DNA of 8,484 nt. It comes from Candidatus Magasanikbacteria bacterium RIFCSPLOWO2_02_FULL_44_11. GTDB lineage: Bacteria; Patescibacteriota; Patescibacteriia; Magasanikbacterales; GWA2-37-8. The position numbers and the translations under genes were made by a program. Below the pieces are notes generated by a model, which saw only the letters and a list, made by a program, of their open reading frames with translations, made no database searches and was not told the DNA's origin. Positions 1 through 6,618 of this stretch are shown one piece after another. Where the stretch lies: positions 11,167 to 19,650 of the forward strand of contig MFQK01000007.1 of NCBI GenBank assembly GCA_001783035.1. Reading direction: 5' to 3'. Every line of letters begins with the position of its first letter. The stretch's first letter is position 1.

Positions 1-760
1 GACATTTATGTCACGTCCTAAAGTAATTATCGGCGCACCCGTCGATATTACCGAAGTCGAGCGGCGGGCGATCGGTGACGCCGTTATGAATGCCGGTGCT
101 CGGGAAGTCTGGATCGTCGAAGAACCAATGGCCGCCGCTATTGGATCGCGTATGCCGGTGCGCGAACCGGTGGGGAACTTTATCGTTGAAATGGGCGGTG
201 GAACATGTGAAATCGCCGTCATTTCGTTGAGCGGTATTGCTACTCGTCGGTCCATTAAAATCGCCGGTGATGAATTAAATCGAAATATCATACACTACGC
301 CCGTGACGTTTTTAACTTATTACTTGGTGAACGTCAAGCCGAAGAAATAAAAATCAAAGTCGGATCGGCGGTTGAGCTCGACGAACCGATTGAGTACCCC
401 ATGCGAGGTCGCGATCAAGTGACCGGTTTACCGCGCGAAGTCATGATAAATGATGCCCAAGTTAGGGAAGCTATGATCAAATCATTGCGCGTTATCGTCG
501 ATAATATTAAGGATATTCTAGGGCTAACACCTCCCGAGCTTGTGGCCGATATCCATGAACGAGGAATCCTCCTTTCAGGCGGCGGCGCCCTCTTACGCGG
601 ATTTGATCAGCTTATTAATCGGGCGATCGATATCCCCGTGCGAATCACCGACGACCCGCTAACCTCTGTCGTGCGCGGAGCCGGAATGCTGCTCGACGAC
701 CAAAGCCTGCTAGAAGATGTCGCAATTTATCCTTTGCTTAACAAAAAAACCGCGTCTTAG
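1..760 (+). CDS. mreB: Rod shape-determining protein MreB, C-terminal part (5' end outside the window)
   Basis: MreB is a bacterial actin homologue. It polymerises under the inner membrane and guides the elongation machinery that builds side-wall peptidoglycan. The reading frame is open from base 2 (ACA TTT ATG), so the ATG at 8 is an internal methionine and roughly 90 N-terminal residues, including the phosphate-1 loop, are missing. Counting from that Met, the recognisable segments are EEPMAAAIG (38-46), the phosphate-2 loop EMGGGTCE (61-68), IAGDEL (85-90), ERQAEEIK (108-115), GRDQVTGLPREV (134-145) and the adenosine-binding LLSGGGALLRG (188-198). The phosphate-2 loop normally reads DxGGGT, so E61 replaces an almost invariant Asp. 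The gene heads an operon with mreC, which starts 5 bases after its TAG. G+C is higher (about 51%) than in mreC. Identity is secure; only the N-terminus cannot be judged. Confidence 0.97.
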   Translation, partial: TFMSRPKVIIGAPVDITEVERRAIGDAVMNAGAREVWIVEEPMAAAIGSRMPVREPVGNFIVEMGGGTCEIAVISLSGIATRRSIKIAGDELNRNIIHYARDVFNLLLGERQAEEIKIKVGSAVELDEPIEYPMRGRDQVTGLPREVMINDAQVREAMIKSLRVIVDNIKDILGLTPPELVADIHERGILLSGGGALLRGFDQLINRAIDIPVRITDDPLTSVVRGAGMLLDDQSLLEDVAIYPLLNKKTAS

Positions 761-765
761 CGCCT

Positions 766-1569
766 ATGCCTTATCCTTCAAGACATCGCGCCTATGCTAG
801 CCTTGGAGTAGTTTTTATAATCCTTTTAATCTTACATTATTTAGGAGCCATCCGACCGATAGAACAGTTTATTCGTAACATTATCATGCCTGTTTTTGGC
901 GGACTGCACACTTTTAACATCGCGGTCGGGGACAACTACCAATTTTTTAGAAATAAAGAAGAGTTTATTAAAAACTACCAGCAATGCATAGCGACAACTG
1001 AACGGCAAACAACTTTATCAGCTGATAATATACGTCTCGAGGATGAAAATAACGAATTAAAAAAACAATTGGCTTATATAGAAAAAAATAAACCGTTATT
1101 TGTATTGGCGCAAGTGGTGGGCCGTGAAATTTCCAGTATAGGTCAGACTATCATTATTAATCGGGGAACAAACGAAAATATTTCAATTGACGAGCCGGTC
1201 ATCGCCAACAACGGCATCCTAGTCGGCAAGGTGATCAAAGTCGAACCGGATATTAGCATCGTCCGGCTGGTAAACGACAATCAGAGTCGGATAGCGGCCA
1301 GCATTCTCAATGATGACCGCAGCCTGGGCATTGTTGAAGGTGGTTTCGGAATCAGCCTCCAAATGAATTTTATTCCCAGAAACGAAGTAGTTCAAGTCGG
1401 CCATCAAGTCATTACCTCCGGTCTGGAAAAAAATATTCCGCGCGGGCTGGTAATTGGTATTGTCGCCAGTATAGAAAACGAGGCTTATAAACCATTCCAA
1501 CGCGCCATTCTTACTCCGGGCACAGAGTTGAATAAACTTACGATGGTCAGTGTTATCACCAATCCATAG
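766..1569 (+). CDS. mreC: Rod shape-determining protein MreC
   Basis: MreC is a bitopic membrane protein whose periplasmic/extracytoplasmic part activates PBP2 in the elongation complex and links it to MreB. The 267-residue protein fits the family length. A short basic N-tail (SRHR) precedes one hydrophobic segment at about residues 10-30. A predicted coiled coil rich in E, N, K and L follows at about 60-108, then the beta-rich C-terminal domain. That domain carries the family pattern NNGILVGKV (about 147-155), followed by VRLVNDNQSRIAA and GIVEGG. The ATG follows the mreB stop by 5 bases (CGCCT) and has no Shine-Dalgarno site, so translation is probably coupled to mreB. A reverse-strand reading frame at 1219-1500 has no coding support. 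Position between mreB and mreD confirms the assignment. Confidence 0.95.
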   Translation: MPYPSRHRAYASLGVVFIILLILHYLGAIRPIEQFIRNIIMPVFGGLHTFNIAVGDNYQFFRNKEEFIKNYQQCIATTERQTTLSADNIRLEDENNELKKQLAYIEKNKPLFVLAQVVGREISSIGQTIIINRGTNENISIDEPVIANNGILVGKVIKVEPDISIVRLVNDNQSRIAASILNDDRSLGIVEGGFGISLQMNFIPRNEVVQVGHQVITSGLEKNIPRGLVIGIVASIENEAYKPFQRAILTPGTELNKLTMVSVITNP

Positions 1570-1574
1570 TTGAT

Positions 1575-2096
1575 ATGAAAAACGCCATCACTTTATTACA
1601 CGCTATCGCGTCTATCCTCGTAATTTTTGCTTTGCATACGGGAGTGGCTTACAGCGCGCCTTACCCCATATATAATCTCCATACCATCTATATCTATTTG
1701 GTTTGGCTTTTGATCCACTCCCAAAAAACAAAGGCCATGTGGTTGGCGCTCACTTTAGGCTATCTGACAGAACTATTTTCCGCGGAAACTTTCGGTGTTC
1801 ATACTATAACCCTGCTTATTAGTGTAACGGTGGTCGGTTGGCTCATCGAAAAAATCTTCACCAGTCACTCTTGGTACATCATCTTGATCATTGGGTTGTG
1901 CGCGACCTTGACTTACCGGCTATTATTTATTTTGGTGAGTTCAGCCAGCCATTTCTTCAAAGATATAACGTCCTACATGACCTCCAATACAATTGAAAGC
2001 GCCGGAGTCGAAATTCTGGTGAATACGACAGGCCTGTTACTTCTCTATGGGATAAATAAACTATTTACCAAACGCGTCAATCCTCGTTACATTTGA
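1575..2096 (+). CDS. mreD: Rod shape-determining protein MreD (integral membrane)
   Basis: This 173-residue, strongly hydrophobic protein has about five or six predicted membrane segments, for example near residues 5-25, 35-50, 55-70, 75-95, 98-120 and 145-162. MreD is the polytopic membrane partner of MreC in the elongation complex. Its sequence is poorly conserved, so the call rests mainly on size, hydrophobicity and position directly between mreC and the PBP2 gene. One supporting motif is the loop LGYLTELFSAETFGVHTI, which resembles the family's G(x)xxDxxSxxxxGxx segment. The ATG lies 5 bases after the mreC TAG (spacer TTGAT), again without a Shine-Dalgarno site. The gene ends in TGA, 2 bases before the ATG of the next gene. 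Confidence 0.88.
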   Translation: MKNAITLLHAIASILVIFALHTGVAYSAPYPIYNLHTIYIYLVWLLIHSQKTKAMWLALTLGYLTELFSAETFGVHTITLLISVTVVGWLIEKIFTSHSWYIILIIGLCATLTYRLLFILVSSASHFFKDITSYMTSNTIESAGVEILVNTTGLLLLYGINKLFTKRVNPRYI

Positions 2097-2098
2097 TT

Positions 2099-4069
2099 AT
2101 GGCTCATAATCCATTTAAAATTGAATTAGCAGAGCTTTCCGACACCTATTTGGATGGCAAATACAAAAAAGCCTGGATCGAAGAAGCGGTCGATATTGAT
2201 AATGGCAACCAAAAACTTAGCATATCCCACACCAGAACCTACCTGGGAACCTCCATTGATTGGCGGAAAATAATAATTTTTCTGGGGATAATTTTTTTAG
2301 GAATGGGAGCGATCTGTGCCAGAATATTTTACCTGCAAATAATAAAGGGTGAGTACTACCATAGTCTAGCCGAAGGTAATAGGATAAGATTGCAACCTAT
2401 CCCAGCCGAACGAGGAGTTGTTTTTGACCGTTTCAATAAAATTCTGGTTCATAACATTCCGGGATTTTCTCTAGTCCTATCACCGCAAGATCTGCCCGCT
2501 GACCAAGAAAAAAGAAAAGAGATTATTCGGGCGGTCGCCACGATGAGTGGAATTTCGGAAACTGAAATTCAACAGCTTCTTAAAAAATATGGCAACTATA
2601 GTGAAACCATCACTCTGAAGGAAAATGTTGATTATAATACCGCTCTTCAATTATATATAATAAACGCCGACCTGCCGGGAGTTAAGATAGAAAGCGGCAG
2701 CAAACGTCATTATGGCCTGTCTATAACATCAACTGCTGATTCTTTGTTGAGTATGTCCCACCTTATCGGGTATATGGGAAAATTAAATGATGAGGAATTA
2801 ACCGTTCTGCATAATAATGGCTACCTTTTATCGGATAAAATAGGCCGAACCGGTATTGAAAAAATGTATGAACCATATTTGCGCGGAACCTATGGAAGAA
2901 AAAAAATCGAAGTAAATGCCGTTGGACGTGAGCAAGACGTTTTAGCGATGACCTCACCGGAACCGGGGAAAAACCTGGTTTTAACTATCGATATCGAAGC
3001 CCAGCAAGTGCTTGAAAAACTAGTCAAAAATACCGCTGAAAAAACCAATCAACGAAAAATTGCGGCGATTGCCATGAATCCGAATAACGGCGAGGTGTTG
3101 GCCTTGGTCAGCTGGCCTAGTTTTGATAACAATAAATTTTCTCAAGGCATTGATCAAGCAACTTTCCAATCATACATTAACGACAAAGATCTGCCATTGT
3201 TCAACCGCGCCATCGGTGGCGGCTACCCTCCAGGATCAACTGCCAAACTTATGATTGCCGCGGCGGCTCTTCAAGAAAAAATTATAACCCGCTATACATC
3301 GGTCAACAGTGTCGGCGGCATATCGGTTGGTGGAACAATTTTTAAAGACTGGCAAGCCGGGGGACACGGCATAACGAACGTAACTAAAGCACTAGCTTGG
3401 TCCGTCAACACTTTTTTTTATTATGTTGGCGGGGGCTATGAAAAGTTCACCGGTTTGGGTATAGATACGATTGTCGATTACCTGAGCGCTTTTAACCTTG
3501 GACAAAAAACCAATATTGACCTGGCGGGAGAAAATCCCGGCTTTATTCCCTCAAAAGAATGGAAGAAAAACAAAAAAAATGAGGCCTGGTTTGTCGGTGA
3601 TACTTATAATGTTTCAATCGGACAAGGTGATCTCCTTGTTTCGCCTCTTCAAAGCGCATTGTGGACAGCGATCGTGGCTAACAACGGGATAATAGTCACT
3701 CCCCATATCGGGAAAGCGGTGATCGATCCAGTTTCAAAAATCACCACCGAACTCGAATACCCGAGCAAACGTTTACAACAAGTCTCTGCCGATAATTTAG
3801 CGATTGTTCGTGAAGGTATGCGCGATTGTGTAACCATAGGCAGTTGTAAACTTTTACAATCACTACCTTTTTCCACCGGAGCAAAGACCGGCACGGCGCA
3901 ATGGAGTAAAAATCGCCCAACGCATGCCTGGTTTACTTCTTTCGCCCCTTATGTTAATCCGCAAATCGTAGTGACCGTATTGGTGGAAGAAGGCGGCCAA
4001 GGATCCATCGTATCTATGCCTGTAGCTCGCGATTTCCTCGCCTGGTGGGGGAAAAAATATCGACCTTAA
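2099..4069 (+). CDS. mrdA: Penicillin-binding protein 2, elongation-specific peptidoglycan D,D-transpeptidase
   Basis: This class B PBP crosslinks new peptidoglycan during side-wall elongation, normally with the glycosyltransferase RodA. From the ATG at 2099 it is 656 residues. An unusually long hydrophilic N-tail (1-57) precedes one membrane anchor at about 58-78. The dimerisation/pedestal domain contains AERGVVFDR, HLIGYMG and GRTGIEKMYEPYLRG. The transpeptidase domain has all three catalytic motifs: S380-T-A-K383 (nucleophile Ser; Lys codon at 3245-3247), S435-V-N437 and K596-T-G-T. The enzyme therefore looks active. A TTG at 2093 would add two residues and overlap the mreD stop. I prefer the ATG because all other starts here are ATG. 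No rodA follows; greA lies next, with no terminator between them. Confidence 0.96.
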   Translation: MAHNPFKIELAELSDTYLDGKYKKAWIEEAVDIDNGNQKLSISHTRTYLGTSIDWRKIIIFLGIIFLGMGAICARIFYLQIIKGEYYHSLAEGNRIRLQPIPAERGVVFDRFNKILVHNIPGFSLVLSPQDLPADQEKRKEIIRAVATMSGISETEIQQLLKKYGNYSETITLKENVDYNTALQLYIINADLPGVKIESGSKRHYGLSITSTADSLLSMSHLIGYMGKLNDEELTVLHNNGYLLSDKIGRTGIEKMYEPYLRGTYGRKKIEVNAVGREQDVLAMTSPEPGKNLVLTIDIEAQQVLEKLVKNTAEKTNQRKIAAIAMNPNNGEVLALVSWPSFDNNKFSQGIDQATFQSYINDKDLPLFNRAIGGGYPPGSTAKLMIAAAALQEKIITRYTSVNSVGGISVGGTIFKDWQAGGHGITNVTKALAWSVNTFFYYVGGGYEKFTGLGIDTIVDYLSAFNLGQKTNIDLAGENPGFIPSKEWKKNKKNEAWFVGDTYNVSIGQGDLLVSPLQSALWTAIVANNGIIVTPHIGKAVIDPVSKITTELEYPSKRLQQVSADNLAIVREGMRDCVTIGSCKLLQSLPFSTGAKTGTAQWSKNRPTHAWFTSFAPYVNPQIVVTVLVEEGGQGSIVSMPVARDFLAWWGKKYRP

Positions 4070-4080
4070 AAAAGTCAGTC

Positions 4081-4108
4081 TTGACACAAGTATTTTGCCT
4101 GCTATAAT
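4081..4108 (+). promoter_or_regulatory. Consensus sigma-70-type promoter for greA
   Basis: TTGACA (4081-4086) and TATAAT (4103-4108) both match the housekeeping consensus exactly, with a 16-base spacer. TG at 4100-4101 adds an extended -10 element (TGC-TATAAT). Transcription should start near 4114-4116, giving a leader of about 24 bases before the greA ATG. The leader is A+T rich, includes the palindrome AATATTAATATT (4126-4137) and has no Shine-Dalgarno site. The promoter lies in the 69-base gap after mrdA, so greA can be expressed independently of the mre operon. Confidence 0.9.
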
Positions 4109-4138
4109 ACAGTCCACGATTACCTAATATTAATATTT

Positions 4139-4600
4139 ATGGATGATAATACCCACTACTTGTCGAAAGAAAGTTTGGAAGATCTAAAAAAAGAACAAGA
4201 AACATTACGCAATACTTCCATACCCGAGATCGCCAAACGGATTGATGAAGCGAAACAACAAGGAGATCTTTCTGAAAATGCCGAATACCATCAGGCCAGA
4301 GAAGATATGGCCTGGGCACAAGGAAGAGTTCAAGAATTGGAACAAATAATTAACAATGCTAAAATAATTGTTAAACAAAACACCGGCACAGTCTCGGTCG
4401 GCAGCACAATTCAGGTGGAAGTTAACAATAAGGTAAAGCAGTACACCATTGTCGGACCGCAAGAAATTAATCCGGCAAAAGGGCTCATCTCTAACGAATC
4501 ACCATTAGGTGAAGCGTTTATTGGGCGCACGGCAGGGGACGTAGTGGAAGTAAAAACACCATCCGGCCCGACAAAGTATAAGATAATAGAAGTAAAATAA
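4139..4600 (+). CDS. greA: Transcription elongation factor GreA
   Basis: GreA enters the secondary channel of backtracked RNA polymerase and stimulates cleavage of the nascent RNA 3' end, so that elongation can resume. The 153-residue length is typical. The N-terminal antiparallel coiled coil (about 1-76) carries the tip motif GDLSENAEYHQARED. Within it, D43 and E46 match the acidic residues that help place the catalytic Mg2+. The C-terminal FKBP-like domain has the family signature VGPQEINP, GLISNESPLGEAFIGRTAGD, then a P-x-G turn and YKIIEVK at the end. It is a single-gene unit with its own promoter upstream and a terminator 13 bases past the stop. It may also receive read-through from mrdA. 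The family also contains GreB and Gfh-type factors, but the tip motif fits GreA. Confidence 0.97.
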   Translation: MDDNTHYLSKESLEDLKKEQETLRNTSIPEIAKRIDEAKQQGDLSENAEYHQAREDMAWAQGRVQELEQIINNAKIIVKQNTGTVSVGSTIQVEVNNKVKQYTIVGPQEINPAKGLISNESPLGEAFIGRTAGDVVEVKTPSGPTKYKIIEVK

Positions 4601-4612
4601 ACCATCATAGCC

Positions 4613-4638
4613 AGGCCCCGACTAAGCGGGGCTTTTTT
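4613..4638 (+). terminator. Intrinsic terminator after greA
   Basis: The core stem pairs GCCCCG (4615-4620) with CGGGGC (4627-4632) around the six-base loop ACTAAG. A G-T and an A-T pair extend it to 8 bp (4613-4620 with 4627-4634). Six T residues (4633-4638) follow at once. This is a canonical Rho-independent terminator closing the greA unit. The end of the T-run overlaps the -35 box of the next promoter, so the two transcription units are packed with no spacer. Confidence 0.93.
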
Positions 4639-4649
4639 GACTAGTCAAA
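4636..4649. repeat. 14-base perfect palindrome over the lysS -35 box
   Basis: TTTGACTAGTCAAA reads the same on both strands, with its centre between 4642 and 4643. It contains the whole -35 hexamer and the last three bases of the terminator T-run. A dimeric repressor or activator bound here would compete with or contact RNA polymerase, so it is a candidate operator. It may also be chance symmetry, since one half is fixed by the -35 box and T-run. No matching regulator gene is present in the window. Confidence 0.5.
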
Positions 4650-4665
4650 CAAAAACAGCTATACT
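4637..4665 (+). promoter_or_regulatory. Sigma-70-type promoter for the lysS operon
   Basis: TTGACT (4637-4642) and TATACT (4660-4665) each match the consensus at five of six positions and are separated by the optimal 17 bases. The predicted start is near 4671-4673, leaving about 20 bases before the lysS ATG. That leader is too short for a T-box or lysine riboswitch. The -35 box begins inside the greA terminator T-run and lies within a perfect 14-base palindrome. No other convincing promoter is seen before serS or alr, so this one probably drives all four genes. Confidence 0.85.
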
Positions 4666-4691
4666 GTAGCCATTATTGTTACCTTCAAACT

Positions 4692-6182
4692 ATGACTACG
4701 AATCCTCCAGCTGCACATCTTACCGAAGATGCGACCCGTCTCGAGCACTTAAAAAATCTCCGCGCCGCCGGACTCGAACCATACCCATCAAAAGGAGCAC
4801 GAACACACACACTTGAAGAAGCTAAAGCCAGTCCTGAAGGCACAAAAGTAACGATAGTTGGCCGCCTGATGACTAGACGTGAAATGGGCAAGCTGACTTT
4901 TTGCCACATTCAAGACGCTACCGGTCGCTTACAAGTCGTTTTCAACGAACATGAGATCGAAAAAAACAGCTATAAATTATTTTTAAAAAATTTCGACTTA
5001 GGAGATTTCATCAGTGTTGAAGGCCATATTTTTACAACCCAAAAAGGTGAAATTAGCGTCAAAGTCTCCAATTATACTCTACTTTCGAAAGCACTACTAC
5101 CCCTTCCTGAAAAATGGCACGGCCTGACCGATATAGAAATACGTTATCGCAAACGTTATCTCGACCTCATTTCCAATGAAGCTTCGATGCGCATAGCCAA
5201 ACTAAGAAGCGCCTTAATTCGCGAAATGCGATCATACTTTGATACTCATGGTTTTTACGAAGTGGAAACTCCTATATTGCAAACGCTGTACGGCGGAGCA
5301 CTCGCTAAACCATTTATCACCCATCACAATGCCCTCGATATACAATTATACCTTAGAGTGGCGCCGGAATTATATCTAAAGCGGCTTATTGTCGGCGGAT
5401 TTGAAAAAATTTACGAAATCGCCAAATGTTTTCGCAATGAAGGTGTCGATAACAACCACAACCCGGAATTTAGCCAAATCGAATTTTACTGGGCCTATGC
5501 CGATTACCATGACCTTATGGATCTAATGGAAGATCTTTTACCCCGCCTTATAAAAGCCGTCGGTTTGCCGTTAAAGTTTACCACCAATGGCGGCGAGGTG
5601 GATTTTACTCCTCCTTATCCGCGTGTTTCGATGCGTGAACTAATTAAAAAATATGCCGAAATCGATATCGAGGATTATCCCGATCAAAAATCAATGTTTA
5701 ATATTTCGAAAAAATTAAAAGTGGACGGAATTGAGAAAACATCGGATCGCGGACGCTTGATCGATGATATATATAAGCACTTTGCCCGTCCCAAAATCAT
5801 CAATCCGATATTTATGACCGACCATCCAGTTGAATTATCTCCGCTCGCCAAGCGCCGCAGCGACGACCCGCGCTATGTCGAGCGCTTCCAATTACTATGT
5901 GTGGGCGGCAATGAACTGTGTAATGCTTTTTCAGAATTAAACGATCCTTTAGACCAGGAAGAACGATTTAAAGAGCAAATAAAAAACCGGTCGGCCGGCG
6001 ATGAAGAGTCTATGCCGTACGACGAAGATTTTATCAACGCGCTTAAGCATGGCATGCCGCCAACTGCGGGATTAGGAATGGGTATAGACCGACTGGTAAA
6101 ATTATTAGTCGACGCTCCAAACCTGAAAGAAGTCATCTTATTCCCCACGCTTCGTCCGGAAAAAACCGATACTCAAATATGA
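4692..6182 (+). CDS. lysS: Lysine--tRNA ligase, class II (LysRS)
   Basis: LysRS activates lysine with ATP and charges tRNA-Lys in the cytoplasm. The 496-residue protein has the standard bacterial class II layout. A short N-terminal helix is followed by an OB-fold anticodon-binding domain (about 52-133) and then the catalytic core. Motif 1 ends at VETPIL (191-196). Motif 2 contains CFRNE (R248, E250), followed by NPEFSQIEFYWAY. The segment NELCNAFSELNDP (407-419) and motif 3 GLGMGIDR (460-467, R467) complete the ATP and lysine site. LYLRVAPELYLKRL (219-232) is also characteristic. Nothing suggests inactivation. It is the first gene of its unit, about 20 bases after the predicted transcription start and without a Shine-Dalgarno site. 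Its TGA overlaps the next ATG (ATGA). Confidence 0.98.
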   Translation: MTTNPPAAHLTEDATRLEHLKNLRAAGLEPYPSKGARTHTLEEAKASPEGTKVTIVGRLMTRREMGKLTFCHIQDATGRLQVVFNEHEIEKNSYKLFLKNFDLGDFISVEGHIFTTQKGEISVKVSNYTLLSKALLPLPEKWHGLTDIEIRYRKRYLDLISNEASMRIAKLRSALIREMRSYFDTHGFYEVETPILQTLYGGALAKPFITHHNALDIQLYLRVAPELYLKRLIVGGFEKIYEIAKCFRNEGVDNNHNPEFSQIEFYWAYADYHDLMDLMEDLLPRLIKAVGLPLKFTTNGGEVDFTPPYPRVSMRELIKKYAEIDIEDYPDQKSMFNISKKLKVDGIEKTSDRGRLIDDIYKHFARPKIINPIFMTDHPVELSPLAKRRSDDPRYVERFQLLCVGGNELCNAFSELNDPLDQEERFKEQIKNRSAGDEESMPYDEDFINALKHGMPPTAGLGMGIDRLVKLLVDAPNLKEVILFPTLRPEKTDTQI

Positions 6183-6583
6183 AAGTCATGGTTTTCGGCA
6201 CTTTCGATATTCTGCATGAAGGGCATTTACAAATGCTTAAAGAAGCTAAACAATTGGGTGACCACTTGATTGTCGTAGTAGCCAGAGATGTAACGGTAAA
6301 AGAAGTTAAAGGTTCACAGCCACTAAATAATGAAAACATTCGAATAGCCAGGCTCGAAGAAAGTTCCCTGCCGCACACAGTTAGATTGGGAAACCAGGGC
6401 GATAAACATACCGTCGTGTCCGAAGAAAAACCGGATATTATAGCTCTGGGCTATGATCAACGTTTTTTTACCGAGGGTCTTGAAAAATTAGGAATTACCA
6501 TCATCCGTCTAAAACCATACAAGCCTGACATCTATAAGAGCTCGCTTTTGAAAAATTTGAAAAAAGCGAAAGGTACTACCTGA
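6179..6583 (+). CDS. Cytidylyltransferase-family nucleotidyltransferase, resembling archaeal FAD synthase RibL
   Basis: This 134-residue protein is a minimal Rossmann-like nucleotidyltransferase. The nucleotide-binding signature GTFDILHEGH holds the HxGH motif (H13, H16). It continues into LGDHLIVVVARDVTVKEVKG (26-45), with a later ALGYDQ (89-94). From memory, this order of motifs and the length closely match archaeal RibL, which adenylates FMN to FAD. Glycerol-3-phosphate cytidylyltransferase (TagD) is the main alternative. However, the ISTT-type motif of TagD enzymes is not seen; the C-terminus has YKSSLLK instead. The true substrate is therefore inferred. The ATG overlaps the lysS TGA by 4 bases, so translation is probably coupled, and serS starts 35 bases downstream. 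I leave the symbol blank because the reaction cannot be fixed from sequence alone. Confidence 0.85.
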   Translation: MKVMVFGTFDILHEGHLQMLKEAKQLGDHLIVVVARDVTVKEVKGSQPLNNENIRIARLEESSLPHTVRLGNQGDKHTVVSEEKPDIIALGYDQRFFTEGLEKLGITIIRLKPYKPDIYKSSLLKNLKKAKGTT

Positions 6584-6618
6584 TAACATTACTACACTTA
6601 ACCAGTACTTAAACTGAT

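Noticed and set aside
8..10. ATG at 8 as the true start of the first gene
   Set aside because: The frame is open to the window edge and the protein lacks the N-terminal phosphate-1 domain of MreB, so this is an internal methionine.
2093..2098. TTG at 2093 as the start of the PBP2 gene
   Set aside because: It adds only two residues, while an ATG with the same T at -1 follows at 2099 and all other starts in the window are ATG. It cannot be fully excluded.
3863..4117. Reverse-strand frame of 84 residues across the mrdA end and the greA promoter
   Set aside because: It overlaps the KTG motif region of PBP2 on the opposite strand, has no family features, and no gene in the window is on the minus strand.
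4350..4374. 8-bp A+T-rich inverted repeat (TTAACAAT / ATTGTTAA) inside greA
   Set aside because: It is weak, lies within coding sequence of the coiled coil, and is expected by chance in A+T-rich DNA.
4205..4462. Reverse-strand frames inside greA, with similar ones inside mreC, mrdA, lysS and serS
   Set aside because: All lie wholly or mostly within convincing plus-strand genes and show no motif or start context of their own.
4620..4648. Divergent minus-strand promoter using the other half of the palindrome as -35
   Set aside because: At 17 bases distance the -10 position reads TTAGTC, which is not a usable -10, and no minus-strand gene lies downstream.
4666..4691. T-box or lysine riboswitch before lysS
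   Set aside because: The predicted leader is only about 20 bases, and the terminator just upstream belongs to greA, so there is no room for such an element.
6557..6587. Possible internal promoter before serS (TTGAAA with GATAAC)
   Set aside because: The spacing is 19 bases and the -10 match is poor, so it does not meet the standard set by the two clear promoters.
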